Shown one piece after another: positions 7,000 to 15,097 of a stretch of DNA of 64,000 nucleotides. Positions within the stretch are counted from its first letter, which is position 1. The number at the start of each line of letters is the position of its first letter. A model generated the notes under the pieces. That model was not told the DNA's origin, did no database searches, and saw only the letters and a list, made by a program, of their open reading frames with translations. Source of the stretch: Pseudactinotalea terrae (GTDB lineage: Bacteria > Actinomycetota > Actinomycetes > Actinomycetales > Beutenbergiaceae); NCBI RefSeq assembly GCF_009733845.1, contig NZ_WNXZ01000001.1:1178001-1242000 (forward strand), in the 5' to 3' direction. Made by a program: the position numbers and the translations under genes.

Positions 7000-8349
7000 A
7001 TGCACCGCAGTGACCTCACCGAGCCCGACCCGTTCGCGGAGTACGTCGGGCCGGTCGTCGACGCTGCCAGCATCCCGGCCCCGACACCGGTGGCCGAGCA
7101 CATCCCTGAGCCTCGCCCGCCGGCGCCCGCCGACATCGTGTGGGCCGACGACCTGGGCGAGCACACCGACGCCGCCCAGGCCGAGTACGACCTGCTGCGC
7201 CGTGTCGAGGCGCAGGTCGCCGGTGAGCCAGTGCGCCGCACCCGAACCCCCGGGACGCCACCGGCCATCAGCGAGGGTGAGCCGATGCCGTTCGCGTTCG
7301 TGTGGGTCGACGCCGGCAGCGGCCGGGTCATCTACCGCAAGGAGCACTCCGAGCCCACCACGCCGCGACGTCTCGGGGTGCTGGGGTTGCGCGAGCTCAT
7401 CGACAACGGCTTCCGGCTGGTCGTGCCCGACCAGTACACCGCCAAGCGGCTGAGCCGGGCCGCAGCCGCCGCAGCCGCCGGCGACACCCCCGAGGCAGCC
7501 GACGCCGCCCGCGTGGACCGCCAGCTCGCCGTCGCCTCCCGATTGTCCTACTCCATCAGCCTGGTCGTGCTCACCGAAGCGTTGCAGCGCGCCTACTGGC
7601 TCTCCGCCGACCTGGACGCCGACGACCCGCTCGCGTGGTCCCGCGCGTTCGACCCCCGGTTGCGGTTGGCCGGACGGCCCTACCAGCTGATGCACTCCCT
7701 GCTCGAGGCCGCCAGCCAGGGCCAGGAACGCACCGACGCCACCACCGCGATGTTCTACGGGGAGCTGGCCGCGATCGCCGCCGCCCGCCACCCCGGGCAG
7801 CGGGCCCGGGTCGCCGCGTTCCAAGGCATGAACCGCGCCGAGAACGCCGCCAAGGTGTGGGACACCACCGACCTGGGGCTCATCGGGCGCAACCTGGTCA
7901 CCGGGGACGTCTGCGCCATCGAGGTGAGCGACACCAGCGGGCGCGGCTTCACCGCGACCATGTCGCAGCCGTTCAAGCTGCGCACCGGGCACCGGCACGT
8001 GTTCCTGGCCCCGCCCGGCGACCCGGCAGCCGAGGCCGCCTTCGTCCTCATGGGTGTGCGAGCCACCACCAGCGGTGACCTCATCGGACAGTTCGAGGCC
8101 GTCACCACCCGCCGCAACGCCCCCGCGGTGCCGCCTGCGGTGACTGTGGCCGCCGACGCCATGGCCAACGGCCGCACCCTGCACATCACCGAGGAGCCCT
8201 ACCTGCCGTTCCTGCGTTCCCGCGGCGATGACGAGGAGGCCGGCCGATGGACCCGCGGCCGCACCGTCGATCGGGTCCGACCCCGATGGGGCATGCCCGC
8301 CGACGTCAAGGTCGCCCACACCACCCGCACCCGCAAGGAGCACCGATGA
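7000..8349 (+). CDS. Unknown protein coupled to helicase-like ATPase, 449 aa
   Basis: No family recognised. The N-terminal 100 residues are Pro/Glu-rich and probably disordered. The folded part follows (FAFVWVDAGSGRVIYRKEHS near 110-130, LRELIDNGFRLVVPDQ near 150, a helical region AFDPRLRLAGRPYQLMHSLLEAASQGQ near 230). The C-terminus is basic. Stop and next start overlap (ATGA at 8346-8349), so it is translationally coupled to the SF1-like ATPase, suggesting the two act together. The start is fixed by the promoter although the frame extends far upstream. No GGQF tag. Confidence 0.75.
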   Translation: MHRSDLTEPDPFAEYVGPVVDAASIPAPTPVAEHIPEPRPPAPADIVWADDLGEHTDAAQAEYDLLRRVEAQVAGEPVRRTRTPGTPPAISEGEPMPFAFVWVDAGSGRVIYRKEHSEPTTPRRLGVLGLRELIDNGFRLVVPDQYTAKRLSRAAAAAAAGDTPEAADAARVDRQLAVASRLSYSISLVVLTEALQRAYWLSADLDADDPLAWSRAFDPRLRLAGRPYQLMHSLLEAASQGQERTDATTAMFYGELAAIAAARHPGQRARVAAFQGMNRAENAAKVWDTTDLGLIGRNLVTGDVCAIEVSDTSGRGFTATMSQPFKLRTGHRHVFLAPPGDPAAEAAFVLMGVRATTSGDLIGQFEAVTTRRNAPAVPPAVTVAADAMANGRTLHITEEPYLPFLRSRGDDEEAGRWTRGRTVDRVRPRWGMPADVKVAHTTRTRKEHR

Positions 8350-9575
8350 CCGCCGCGACAATCGAGGAGCGCACCGCCGTCGAGGCCGGTTCGCCGCTGG
8401 CCGCTGCCCTGTACGAGCTGTACTCCGGCGCCCCCGTCACCGTGGTCGCCGCCCCACCCGGCGGCGGCAAGTCCGACCTGGTCGCCCGTGCGGTCGCGCA
8501 CCTGTTCGCCCACACCGACGCCACCATCACCGTCGCGACGGCGACCAACGAGCAGGGCACCGCCATCGCCGAACGCATCATGGCCGAGATCGGGGCCCAC
8601 GAGGGACCGTTCGCGGTCCGGGTCGCCTCGGGCAAGATGCGCGTCCCGGAGGGTGCCGGCAGCCCCAAGGACAAGGCCAAGGTCCGCGCCGTGCAGGTAC
8701 GCACCGCAGCCTCCTGCAAGGCGTCCCCGCCGGCAACCGACTTCCTCATCTTCGATGAGGCCTACCAGATCACCTTCGCCGACTTCGCCGACGGTGCCGA
8801 CCGCGCCGCCCAGGTGCTCGTCGTCGGCGACCCCGGCCAGATCGGGCCGGTCGTGACGGTGGACACCACCGCGTGGGCGCACCTGCGGCAGGCACCCCAC
8901 ATGCGGGCACCCGACGTGCTGTCCCAGCGTGAGGACGCCACCATCATCAACATGCCCGCCACGTACCGGCTCGGCCCGGTCACCGCCGGGGTGCTACACC
9001 CGTTGTACGGGTGGGAGTTCGAGTCCCGCCGCCCGCAGCGAGCCCTGGCGCAGATGCCCGGGGAGGTGCGCACCTTGGAGCTGCCGGTGCGGGAGACCCC
9101 CTTCGACCTGGTCTCCATGACCGCGGTCGTGGACGCCGCCCTGGACTATGTGGGTGCGACGCTGCGGGTGCAGACCTCCGGCGGGTCCCGCTCGCGTGAC
9201 CTGACCCCGGCCGATGTCGCCATCGTGGTCTCCCGCCGTGCTCAGGCCTCGGCCATCGAGGCGTTGCTGCTCGAGCGCGCAGGCGGCGCCGAGGACATCA
9301 CCGTCGGCACCGCCGACAAGCTGCAGGGCGGGCAGTGGCACGCCGTGGTGGCCGTGGACCCGACCCTGGCCGGTGCGGAGTCCGAGCATGCCCTGGCCTC
9401 GGGTCGGCTGTGCGTCATGACCTCACGTCACATGACTCACCTGACGTGGGTCTACGACGATCGGTGGGCGGCCGTGCTGGCCGGCGCCCCGGACGCCGAG
9501 GACGCCGCGCGTGGCGCTGCGGTGCGTGAAGGGCTGCTGGCCGCCGGGGAGCTGCGGCGAGTCGGCGCATGTTGA
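8346..9575 (+). CDS. Superfamily 1 helicase-like ATPase, 409 aa
   Basis: Helicase-type P-loop ATPase. Walker A is APPGGGKS (36-43), Walker B is FDEAY (136-140), and motif III-like GDPGQIGPV lies at about 161-169. The C-terminal half has VVSRRAQASAIEALL (motif IV-like), GTADKLQGGQWHAVV (motif V-like, about 320) and CVMTSRHMTHLTWV (motif VI-like). These match compact SF1 (UvrD/RecD-like) helicases. At 409 residues it is short and lacks large insertions. It may act on DNA or RNA with the coupled 449-residue protein upstream. No nuclease motif is seen in either. Confidence 0.8.
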   Translation: MTAATIEERTAVEAGSPLAAALYELYSGAPVTVVAAPPGGGKSDLVARAVAHLFAHTDATITVATATNEQGTAIAERIMAEIGAHEGPFAVRVASGKMRVPEGAGSPKDKAKVRAVQVRTAASCKASPPATDFLIFDEAYQITFADFADGADRAAQVLVVGDPGQIGPVVTVDTTAWAHLRQAPHMRAPDVLSQREDATIINMPATYRLGPVTAGVLHPLYGWEFESRRPQRALAQMPGEVRTLELPVRETPFDLVSMTAVVDAALDYVGATLRVQTSGGSRSRDLTPADVAIVVSRRAQASAIEALLLERAGGAEDITVGTADKLQGGQWHAVVAVDPTLAGAESEHALASGRLCVMTSRHMTHLTWVYDDRWAAVLAGAPDAEDAARGAAVREGLLAAGELRRVGAC

Positions 9576-9612
9576 CCAGTAGCCGTGATGTGCGCGGCCA
9601 GGAGGAGTCAAG

Positions 9613-9927
9613 ATGCTTGGATGCAGGTCCCGCCTGCAGGCGCGTGCCGAGGGCGGTGCCCGCGCGGTGCTGACCCGCCCCGACTACCAGCTGCTGCGGT
9701 CCGCGCTCAGCGAGGCTGGCGACGCGCAGGCCGCACCGGTGCGCGCCCACCTCGAGGACTGGGCGCGGTACACCGGTGCCGCGGCGCGGGTGGTGGCGCC
9801 GCTGACCGGGCAGCAGCTGGAGGTGGTCCGTACCGCGGTGCGTGCGCACATCGGCGCTCGCCCGGTGGCCGACACGACGGCGGCGCGGCGGCTCTACGAC
9901 CGGCTGGTGCGCCCTCGCCAGCGCTAG
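9613..9927 (+). CDS. Small helical protein, 104 aa
   Basis: Unrecognised. A basic helical protein with a central run APVRAHLEDWARYTGAAARVV and a basic C-terminus. ATG 9613 is preceded by AGGAGGAG, a strong ribosome-binding site. It probably continues the operon beginning at 7000 (37 bases after the ATPase stop). It converges on the minus-strand gene ending at 9958. Confidence 0.6.
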   Translation: MLGCRSRLQARAEGGARAVLTRPDYQLLRSALSEAGDAQAAPVRAHLEDWARYTGAAARVVAPLTGQQLEVVRTAVRAHIGARPVADTTAARRLYDRLVRPRQR

Positions 9928-9957
9928 CCGGCCTGACCTGTCTCGGCTGGGCGCCGC

Positions 9958-10317
9958 TCAGGCGTCCTGGTGGCGGTACCCGGTGTCGGTCTCAAGCACG
10001 GTGCCCCAGTCCCGGCTGTCGGTGATCGCCCACAAGATCGCGAAGGAGTCCCGGGAACGGAGCAGGGTGCCCAGCGCCGTCAGCGCTGTCACGACCTCGC
10101 GGGCCGCGTGCAGCGACTCGACCTCGAGCACGACATGGTTGGCCTCACCATCGCTGACCTGCTCTCCCCACTCCTCCCAGCAGTCACCGTCCAGGAGGAT
10201 CTTCCCGGGCTCGACCAGGGTCGCGGCGCTCTGGACGACCTGCGCGAGGTGCTCGGTGGCGACCCCGACGTGCACGTGCAGCGGGACGTCGGTCAGCGTC
10301 ATCGTCGTGGTGCTCAT
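9958..10317 (-). CDS. Small protein of unknown function, 119 aa
   Basis: Not recognised. A mixed alpha/beta protein with HVGVATEHLAQVVQSAATLV, NHVVLEVESLHAAREVVTAL and ITDSRDWGTVLETDTGY. The repeated VxVxxEHLxxVV and VxEVxSLHxAxxVV pattern suggests a small alpha-beta fold, perhaps a duplicated half. ATG 10317 follows the minus-strand CCGCACAT by the standard 9 bases. It is divergent from the tagged zinc-site gene at 10366. Untagged. Confidence 0.68.
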   Translation of the reverse strand: MSTTTMTLTDVPLHVHVGVATEHLAQVVQSAATLVEPGKILLDGDCWEEWGEQVSDGEANHVVLEVESLHAAREVVTALTALGTLLRSRDSFAILWAITDSRDWGTVLETDTGYRHQDA

Positions 10318-10334
10318 GCTGACCGGATGTGCGG
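10318..10334 (-). promoter_or_regulatory. CCGCACAT leaderless promoter, non-CTAC subclass
   Basis: Minus-strand CCGCACAT (10334-10327), then CCGGTCAGC, then ATG 10317. Divergent partner of the copy at 10349. Confidence 0.75.
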
Positions 10335-10348
10335 CACCACCCGCTGGC

Positions 10349-10365
10349 CCGCACATCTACCTGTC
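10349..10365 (+). promoter_or_regulatory. CCGCACAT leaderless promoter, CTAC subclass
   Basis: CCGCACAT (10349-10356), then CTACCTGTC, then ATG 10366. Only 14 bases separate it from the oppositely oriented core at 10327-10334. Confidence 0.75.
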
Positions 10366-11556
10366 ATGAGCGTCTCGAACCGCAACCGTGTCCAGCCCGG
10401 CATCCGTGAGGGCGGCCAGTTCGCCACCGAGACCAGGGCCGAGACCGACGTCAGCCTCGCCGCGGCTGGTGATTGTGACCTCTGCGACCGCGTGACCGCC
10501 CCCGGCCGCGACCTGTGCGCCGGCTGCGAGGAGACTCAGCGGGACCGCACCGAGGGCAAGGTCAACCAGGTGCAGGCCCCGACCGATGCCGACCGGCTGG
10601 CCCGGATGACGCCGGCGGAGGTCGACACCGAGCTGAACGAGGCCATGCACGCAGCCGCGACAGCCCAGCGCAAGCTCGAGTACGCGCTCAGCTCCGCTGA
10701 CCGTGCGACCGGGCTGCCGCCGCGCCGATGGAACGAGCCGCCCTACGGCCGCGAGCAGATCGTCGAGGCGCTGCAGACCCGGATCGAGTCCCCCGACTCG
10801 GCCGACTGGCAGGTCCGCATCGCGCGCCGGTCCCTGGACGACATCGCCGCGGGCGACGCTGCCGTGCAGGTCCACCGGGCCGAGATCGCCGCCTACGACG
10901 CCGAGTGGAACCGTCGCGGCCGGTGGTCGCGGGCGTTCCTGGTCACCGGTGGTGACGGCCACGTGCACTCCTCGATGGGCTGCTCCACCTGCAACCGGGG
11001 CCAGCGGCCCACGCAGTTCCAGTTCATGACCGAGTTCTCCGGCAACGACGAGGCCGACATCGTCACCGCCGCCGGTTGGCGCGCCTGCACCGTCTGCTAC
11101 CCCTCGGCGCCGGTGGGTTCCCCGCGCTCGTTGCCGACGTCGATGTGGTCCAAGGAGGACCTGGACAAGCAGCAGGCCAAGGCCGAGCGGGAGGCGAAGA
11201 AGGCCGCACGGAACGCCGAGAAGATCGCCAAGGGTCTGACCGCAGATGGGTCGCCAATGGAGGTGCGGTGGACGGCACGTAACGCCCCCGGCTGGGACCG
11301 TGACCCCGAGACCGGCAAGCGCGTCCACGCCTACCGCGACCGGTCCGAGCGCGCCGAGTTCGCCACCGAGCGTTCCGCGGTGCAGTGGTACCTGTTCGAG
11401 CACGTCTCCTCCGGTGCCGAGACCCACGCCGACCAGGCGCCTGCGTACGAGGCGATCGAGCAGGCCCTGGCCGCCAAGCACGGCAAGACCGTCGAGCAGA
11501 TCCGCACCGAGCTCGCGGCCAAGGTCGCCGCCAAGCGCCGACGCGAGAGCCGCTGA
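10366..11556 (+). CDS. GGQF-tagged protein with two zinc-type cysteine clusters, 396 aa
   Basis: Function unknown. The tag (6-31) is followed at once by Cys 37, 40, 51 and 54 (CDLC, then CAGC), a zinc-ribbon-like knot. A helical middle part contains many Arg and Glu. A second cluster has H-V-H-S-S-M-G-C-S-T-C (Cys 206, 209) and ACTVC (Cys 241, 244), a spacing typical of structural zinc. The C-terminal third is very basic and Lys/Ala-rich (repeated KAxxEAKKAAR near 270 and AAKVAAKRRRE at the end), suggesting nucleic-acid binding. A tagged gene without its own promoter follows, probably in the same operon. Confidence 0.78.
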   Translation: MSVSNRNRVQPGIREGGQFATETRAETDVSLAAAGDCDLCDRVTAPGRDLCAGCEETQRDRTEGKVNQVQAPTDADRLARMTPAEVDTELNEAMHAAATAQRKLEYALSSADRATGLPPRRWNEPPYGREQIVEALQTRIESPDSADWQVRIARRSLDDIAAGDAAVQVHRAEIAAYDAEWNRRGRWSRAFLVTGGDGHVHSSMGCSTCNRGQRPTQFQFMTEFSGNDEADIVTAAGWRACTVCYPSAPVGSPRSLPTSMWSKEDLDKQQAKAEREAKKAARNAEKIAKGLTADGSPMEVRWTARNAPGWDRDPETGKRVHAYRDRSERAEFATERSAVQWYLFEHVSSGAETHADQAPAYEAIEQALAAKHGKTVEQIRTELAAKVAAKRRRESR

Positions 11557-11592
11557 CCCAGACAACGCCGCCCGACCCCGCGAAGGAGAGCC

Positions 11593-12225
11593 GTGACCAG
11601 CACTGCCCGCAGCCGCAAGCCCGCCGGGATCACCGAGGGCGGCCAGTTCACCACCGGGGCCCGACGCGAGAGCGGTGTCACCCTCCCGGCGCCGAGCAGC
11701 CCCGATCTCTACGGCGGGTTCCGGCTCACCGAGGTCAGCGAGTGGATCGGACCGGCGGGCCGGGCGTACCGCGCCACGCTCTCCGAGAATGGCCAGCCGG
11801 TCGCGCACCTCGAGCAGCCAGGCCACGGCGAGGCGACCACGGTCCGCTTCATCAGCCAGGACGGGGCCGCTCAGGACCGGTTCACCGAGCAGGCTGCCGC
11901 GCTGGCCGCTCGGGTTATCACCCTCACGGGTTCCAATGCGGCCAGGACGTCCCCCGAGCGGGGCTCGCGGCTCGCCGGTGAGCTGCTCCTGGCTCGCCTG
12001 CTCGCGGTCGCTGCGATGGACCGCCGCCTCAAGCCGGCCTTCATCTTCGACGGCGACGACTTCTGGGGTCAGAGCCAGTACCGCGAGATGGGGTCCCAGG
12101 CCACGCTCGAGGACCTGGCCCGCTACCTGTCCACGCCTGAGGTCGCCGCCCAGCACCCGCGTGTGTGGGACTCGGCCGTGGGCGACTTCGTCCCTTACGC
12201 CCAGTGGTCCGGGCGGCCTGACTGA
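11593..12225 (+). CDS. GGQF-tagged protein with a conventional ribosome-binding site, 210 aa
   Basis: Unrecognised. The tag spans residues 6-31 (RKPAG, GGQF, ESGVTL). The remainder has a beta-rich part (RAYRATLSENGQPVAHLEQPG, about 57-77), a helical part (LLLARLLAVAAMDRRLKPAFIFDGDDFWG, near 135-163), and a C-terminal segment. The GTG start has GAAGGAG upstream and no CCGCACAT element. This is the only tagged gene that is not leaderless, so the tag does not depend on leaderless initiation. It lies 36 bases after the stop of the upstream tagged gene. Confidence 0.72.
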   Translation: MTSTARSRKPAGITEGGQFTTGARRESGVTLPAPSSPDLYGGFRLTEVSEWIGPAGRAYRATLSENGQPVAHLEQPGHGEATTVRFISQDGAAQDRFTEQAAALAARVITLTGSNAARTSPERGSRLAGELLLARLLAVAAMDRRLKPAFIFDGDDFWGQSQYREMGSQATLEDLARYLSTPEVAAQHPRVWDSAVGDFVPYAQWSGRPD

Positions 12226-12264
12226 GACAGGTTGCTGGCGCAGAGTCGCCCTCCGGGCGATCTG

Positions 12265-12281
12265 CCGCACATACGGAGGGC
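12265..12281 (+). promoter_or_regulatory. CCGCACAT leaderless promoter, non-CTAC subclass
   Basis: CCGCACAT (12265-12272), then ACGGAGGGC, then ATG 12282. The AGGG just before the ATG is too close to act as a normal ribosome-binding site. Confidence 0.72.
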
Positions 12282-12605
12282 ATGACCCTCTGCGCCGCTA
12301 TCGAGCCCGCAGTCCTACTTGCCGCGCAGGCCCTGGACGCCTACGACGCGATGGGCTACTTCGCTGTGAAGAACCGGGCCGGCATCACTGACCTCATCGA
12401 GACGGCCGAGGTCGCCGTGCTGGCAGCCCGTGAGGTCGGGGTCGGTCGCAGCGACACCGAGCTCGGTACCGATCCGGGCTGTCTGACCGCGGCCGCGATC
12501 GCGCTGGCCGAGCGTGAGGGCTCTGACGCCTTCGCGACCTGCGACATCGACTCCATGCACGCCTACCGCACCGACGCCCGCATCATCTTGCGGGCGCTCT
12601 CCTGA
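12282..12605 (+). CDS. Small helical protein of unknown function, 107 aa
   Basis: Not recognised. All-alpha and slightly acidic: AVLLAAQALDAYDAMGYFAVKNRAG (about 10-34), ITDLIETAEVAVLAAREVGVGRS (35-57), then CLTAAAIALAERE and a final helix. Untagged. Probably co-transcribed with the 180-residue gene 44 bases downstream, which has its own ribosome-binding site. Confidence 0.68.
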   Translation: MTLCAAIEPAVLLAAQALDAYDAMGYFAVKNRAGITDLIETAEVAVLAAREVGVGRSDTELGTDPGCLTAAAIALAEREGSDAFATCDIDSMHAYRTDARIILRALS

Positions 12606-12649
12606 CCACTCCACCGCCCTCCCCACTGCATCCCCGAAAGGACATCACC

Positions 12650-13192
12650 ATGAGCATCGCCGCTGTCGAGATCGAGAAGAACGAACAGACCGGTACCTCT
12701 GAGTTCTACGTCACGATTGCCGGCGGCGTCCGCCGGCTCGAGGCCGACGGCGCAGTGCAGGTCGCGCTCGCCATCGACACGGCGGTCAGTGCCGCCACCG
12801 GCGAGCCGTCGCGCGAGGTGGAGCGGCAGGTCCGCGAGGCCGTCGCGGCCAACCACCGCGTCAAGGTGGCCGAGGTCCGGGAGCGGATCGCGGCACTGGA
12901 GGTCGAGCTCAACGCCGAGTTGTCCGAGGCGGAGGCTGCGGACGCCGCGCTGGCCGACATCACCGGCGCCGACCCCCAGGCCAAGCCGTCCGCGCGGGGC
13001 CGCAAGCCGCAGCGCGCCCAGCTCGCGGTCGTCAAGGACGAGCCGCAGCCCGAGGAGGTCCAGGAGCCCGAGGAGGTCCAGGAGCCCGATGAGGATGTCC
13101 CCCCGGCCGAGGATCCCACCTTCGACGACGCCGAGCCCGTCGAGGCTACGCAGACCTTCGGCGGCCCGGAGTACCGCGACGACGAGTTCTGA
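12650..13192 (+). CDS. Acidic-tailed protein of unknown function, 180 aa
   Basis: Not recognised. The N-terminal half (SEFYVTIAGGVRRLE, then a helix with REVERQVREAVAANHRVKVAEVRERIAALEVEL) predicts a small beta hairpin and a coiled coil at about 55-95. After a basic patch (ARGRKPQRAQ) the C-terminal 60 residues are strongly acidic with a short duplicated unit (PEEVQE twice), probably disordered. Acidic tails of this kind occur on DNA-mimic and single-strand-binding-type proteins, but no OB-fold signature is seen. ATG 12650 follows AAAGGAC. Confidence 0.65.
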   Translation: MSIAAVEIEKNEQTGTSEFYVTIAGGVRRLEADGAVQVALAIDTAVSAATGEPSREVERQVREAVAANHRVKVAEVRERIAALEVELNAELSEAEAADAALADITGADPQAKPSARGRKPQRAQLAVVKDEPQPEEVQEPEEVQEPDEDVPPAEDPTFDDAEPVEATQTFGGPEYRDDEF

Positions 13193-13198
13193 CCCATT

Positions 13199-13221
13199 GG
13201 TCATACGTCCCGGTTATGACC
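13199..13221. repeat. Inverted repeat GGTCATA / TATGACC
   Basis: GGTCATA (13199-13205) and TATGACC (13215-13221) form 7-bp arms around a 9-base loop just after the 12650-13192 stop. It may be a terminator or operator. The remaining 200 bases before the next gene hold short copies of GGTTCTGAGCC-type sequence and nothing else recognisable. Confidence 0.35.
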
Positions 13222-13428
13222 GGTCAGTTCCGTTCCCTCTCGGTTCTGAGCCGTGGGTACGGGACCGTAGGTTCAGCCGTGAGTGCTGAGCCGCTCGTCG
13301 TGGGCTGCTCGTTATAGGCCACCGAATCTGGCTCGCGGGTTCTGATCCACAGGTCATTCGCCGCCGTCTACGCTGTCACCCGATCGCTGGCCGCAGTCTT
13401 CGCGTCAGCATGGTGAAAGCGAGGGCCG

Positions 13429-14007
13429 GTGCAGAATGTGGACGCCACCACGAGCGCAACGCTCGGGCAGACCGGAGCTTCCCGCGCCCCCGGACCCGGG
13501 GACATCCTCGCTGTCGTGTTCGCGGTTCAGTCGCTGACCGACCAGCAGGACGCGTTGCGTCCTGACGCTCAGCTGCTGCTCGACGACCTTGACCGTGCCG
13601 GGGTCCGTGCCGCGGTCATCGCCACCGCCCCCGGGGGGCGTGACCTCACGCGCCGATCGGGCCTGGAGCTGCGCGCCTCGATCGTCATCGACGAGCACTA
13701 CGCCAAGGCGTTCCGGCTCACCGACGAGCGCCGTCACGGGCAGGTGCTGCAGCATGCCGCCCGCAGGCTCGGGGTACCGCTGGGTGCGACGGTGACTGTG
13801 GAGTGCGATCCCGACCGGATCCAACAGGCTCGCGAGTCCGGAGCATGCTGGGTCGCCGTCCTGGCCCGGGGATCCTCTGCCGAGCACCGGCTCCCACTGC
13901 GCACCCGCGGCGCCGACGCGCTGTTGTCCACCCTGTGGCCGGTGCCGAACGGCACCTGGTGGCAAGCCCTGGGCATAGGGATGGCAGAGGCACCGAACCC
14001 AGGCTGA
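13429..14007 (+). CDS. Possible degenerate HAD-like protein, 192 aa
   Basis: A Rossmann-like alpha/beta protein. Residues about 25-60 (DILAVVFAVQSL, then LLLDDLDRAGVRAAVIAT) and VTVECDPDRIQQARESGACWVAV (about 125-147) follow the order of a haloacid-dehalogenase-type fold, but the catalytic D-x-D is absent (VVFAVQS). If related, it is inactive. GTG 13429 is the first start in the frame, and no clear ribosome-binding site is seen. It has neither tag nor CCGCACAT element and lies at the border of the pilus block. Confidence 0.5.
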   Translation: MQNVDATTSATLGQTGASRAPGPGDILAVVFAVQSLTDQQDALRPDAQLLLDDLDRAGVRAAVIATAPGGRDLTRRSGLELRASIVIDEHYAKAFRLTDERRHGQVLQHAARRLGVPLGATVTVECDPDRIQQARESGACWVAVLARGSSAEHRLPLRTRGADALLSTLWPVPNGTWWQALGIGMAEAPNPG

Positions 14008-14053
14008 CGCCCCGCCATGCCGCGGTCGCCTCCATGCGAGGTGACGACCGGCT

Positions 14054-14803
14054 GTGCAGGCGACCATCACCGAGCTCGACGAGGTTCGGCGAGCTCGCCG
14101 GACCCGTTACGCCGCGATGCGACGCCGTCAGATCGCCTACGGCCAGTGGTCGCCGACACCGGAGGCCGACCGGGTCCGAGCGCACGTGCAGTACCTGCGC
14201 GAGCACATGACCCTGGCCCAGATCGCCGAGGCGACGATGGCGGCGGGCAACCCGGTGGCGGTGGCGACCATCAAGTCGCTGCTGCGCGGGCGCGGGACCG
14301 ACGCCCCGCCCACGCGGCAGCCGCGGCGGCGCACCGCGCGGGCACTGCTCGCGGTGGGCCCGCCGACCCGGCTGGTGCGGCTTCGGCAGCTGGATGCCAT
14401 CTGCGCCGTGCTGCTCGGCGTCGGCAGCACCCCGCAGGACCTGCCTCGCTTCCTGGGGCCGAGCCTGTCCGGGGCCTCGATGGCCGAGCTGGATGCTCGG
14501 CTCGCCAGCGCGTTTGCGCACGGCCTCCTGGAGCTCGAGGGGGCGTTGCCGAGGTCTCCGCGGTCACGACGGGCGGCAGCCGCGCACCTGCTGCGCAAGG
14601 TCTTCCCTCGGCCGTTGGACGCCACGGAGCGTGCCGCGGTCGTCACGGCCCTGTGCGGACCGCTGGTGGGCATGCCGGTGCGGGAGGTGGCCGAGCTGCT
14701 GCGGGTGTCCACACGGACGGTGCAGCGCGTCCTGCGCGGTCAGCGAACCAGCACGGCCACGACCGCGGCGATGCCGGCACCGACGATGGCTACCAGCGCG
14801 TAG
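14054..14803 (+). CDS. Helix-turn-helix protein, 249 aa
   Basis: DNA-binding-type protein. Residues about 25-65 (RRRQIAYGQWSP, VRAHVQYLREH, MTLAQIAEATMAAGNPVAVATIKSLLRG) match a helix-turn-helix pattern common in actinobacterial phage and plasmid proteins. A second, C-terminal one lies at about 205-235 (MPVREVAELLRVSTRTVQRVLRGQ). The middle is helical and basic. This is a candidate regulator for one of the two motif systems in the window (inference). The GTG start at 14054 lacks a strong ribosome-binding site. The gene overlaps the minus-strand membrane-protein gene tail to tail by 64 bases. Confidence 0.65.
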   Translation: MQATITELDEVRRARRTRYAAMRRRQIAYGQWSPTPEADRVRAHVQYLREHMTLAQIAEATMAAGNPVAVATIKSLLRGRGTDAPPTRQPRRRTARALLAVGPPTRLVRLRQLDAICAVLLGVGSTPQDLPRFLGPSLSGASMAELDARLASAFAHGLLELEGALPRSPRSRRAAAAHLLRKVFPRPLDATERAAVVTALCGPLVGMPVREVAELLRVSTRTVQRVLRGQRTSTATTAAMPAPTMATSA

Positions 14804-14955
14804 AACCGCATCGGGCTACCGATCGTCGGCGCACGGCCGGGCGCCGGCGCGGGAGGTCCTGCGGGGCCGTGGGTGGGCGGAGGCACCGGGTCCTCGGGTG
14901 TGTCGGAGGGCGGCCATTCGCGACCGGCAGGCGGCGGTGGGGTCTCGGTCGTCAT
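14740..14955 (-). CDS. Proline-rich tail-anchored membrane protein, 71 aa
   Basis: The first 45 residues are Pro-rich (PPPPAG, DPVPPPTHGPAGPPAPAPG). A single C-terminal membrane helix (YALVAIVGAGIAAVVAVLV, about 51-69) follows. No signal peptide, so it is probably C-terminally anchored with the proline-rich part in the cytoplasm. ATG 14955 is preceded by GAAAGGAG. It is the last minus-strand gene downstream of pilin 1, separated from it by a terminator. Confidence 0.62.
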   Translation of the reverse strand: MTTETPPPPAGREWPPSDTPEDPVPPPTHGPAGPPAPAPGRAPTIGSPMRFYALVAIVGAGIAAVVAVLVR

Positions 14956-15038
14956 CTCAAGGCTCCTTTCCCACGCCTCCAGCACCGACGCTACGTCGCG
15001 GATGCAGGCAGCGCCATCTGCGCCAGCCTCGAGGCACG

Positions 15039-15076
15039 AAAAACCGGCCGGCCCCGCGCGCTGCGGGACCGGCCGG
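15039..15076 (-). terminator. Rho-independent terminator of pilin 1
   Basis: On the minus strand CCGGCCGG plus GCGGG-type arms (15044-15057 and 15063-15076, one internal mismatch) are followed by five T residues (15043-15039). It lies 22 bases after the pilin 1 stop. Confidence 0.8.
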
Positions 15077-15097
15077 CTGGGCTGGCTCAGCTGCCGG

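Noticed and set aside
13429-14007. Active HAD phosphatase at 13429
   Set aside because: The catalytic D-x-D is missing; only the general alpha/beta order is similar.
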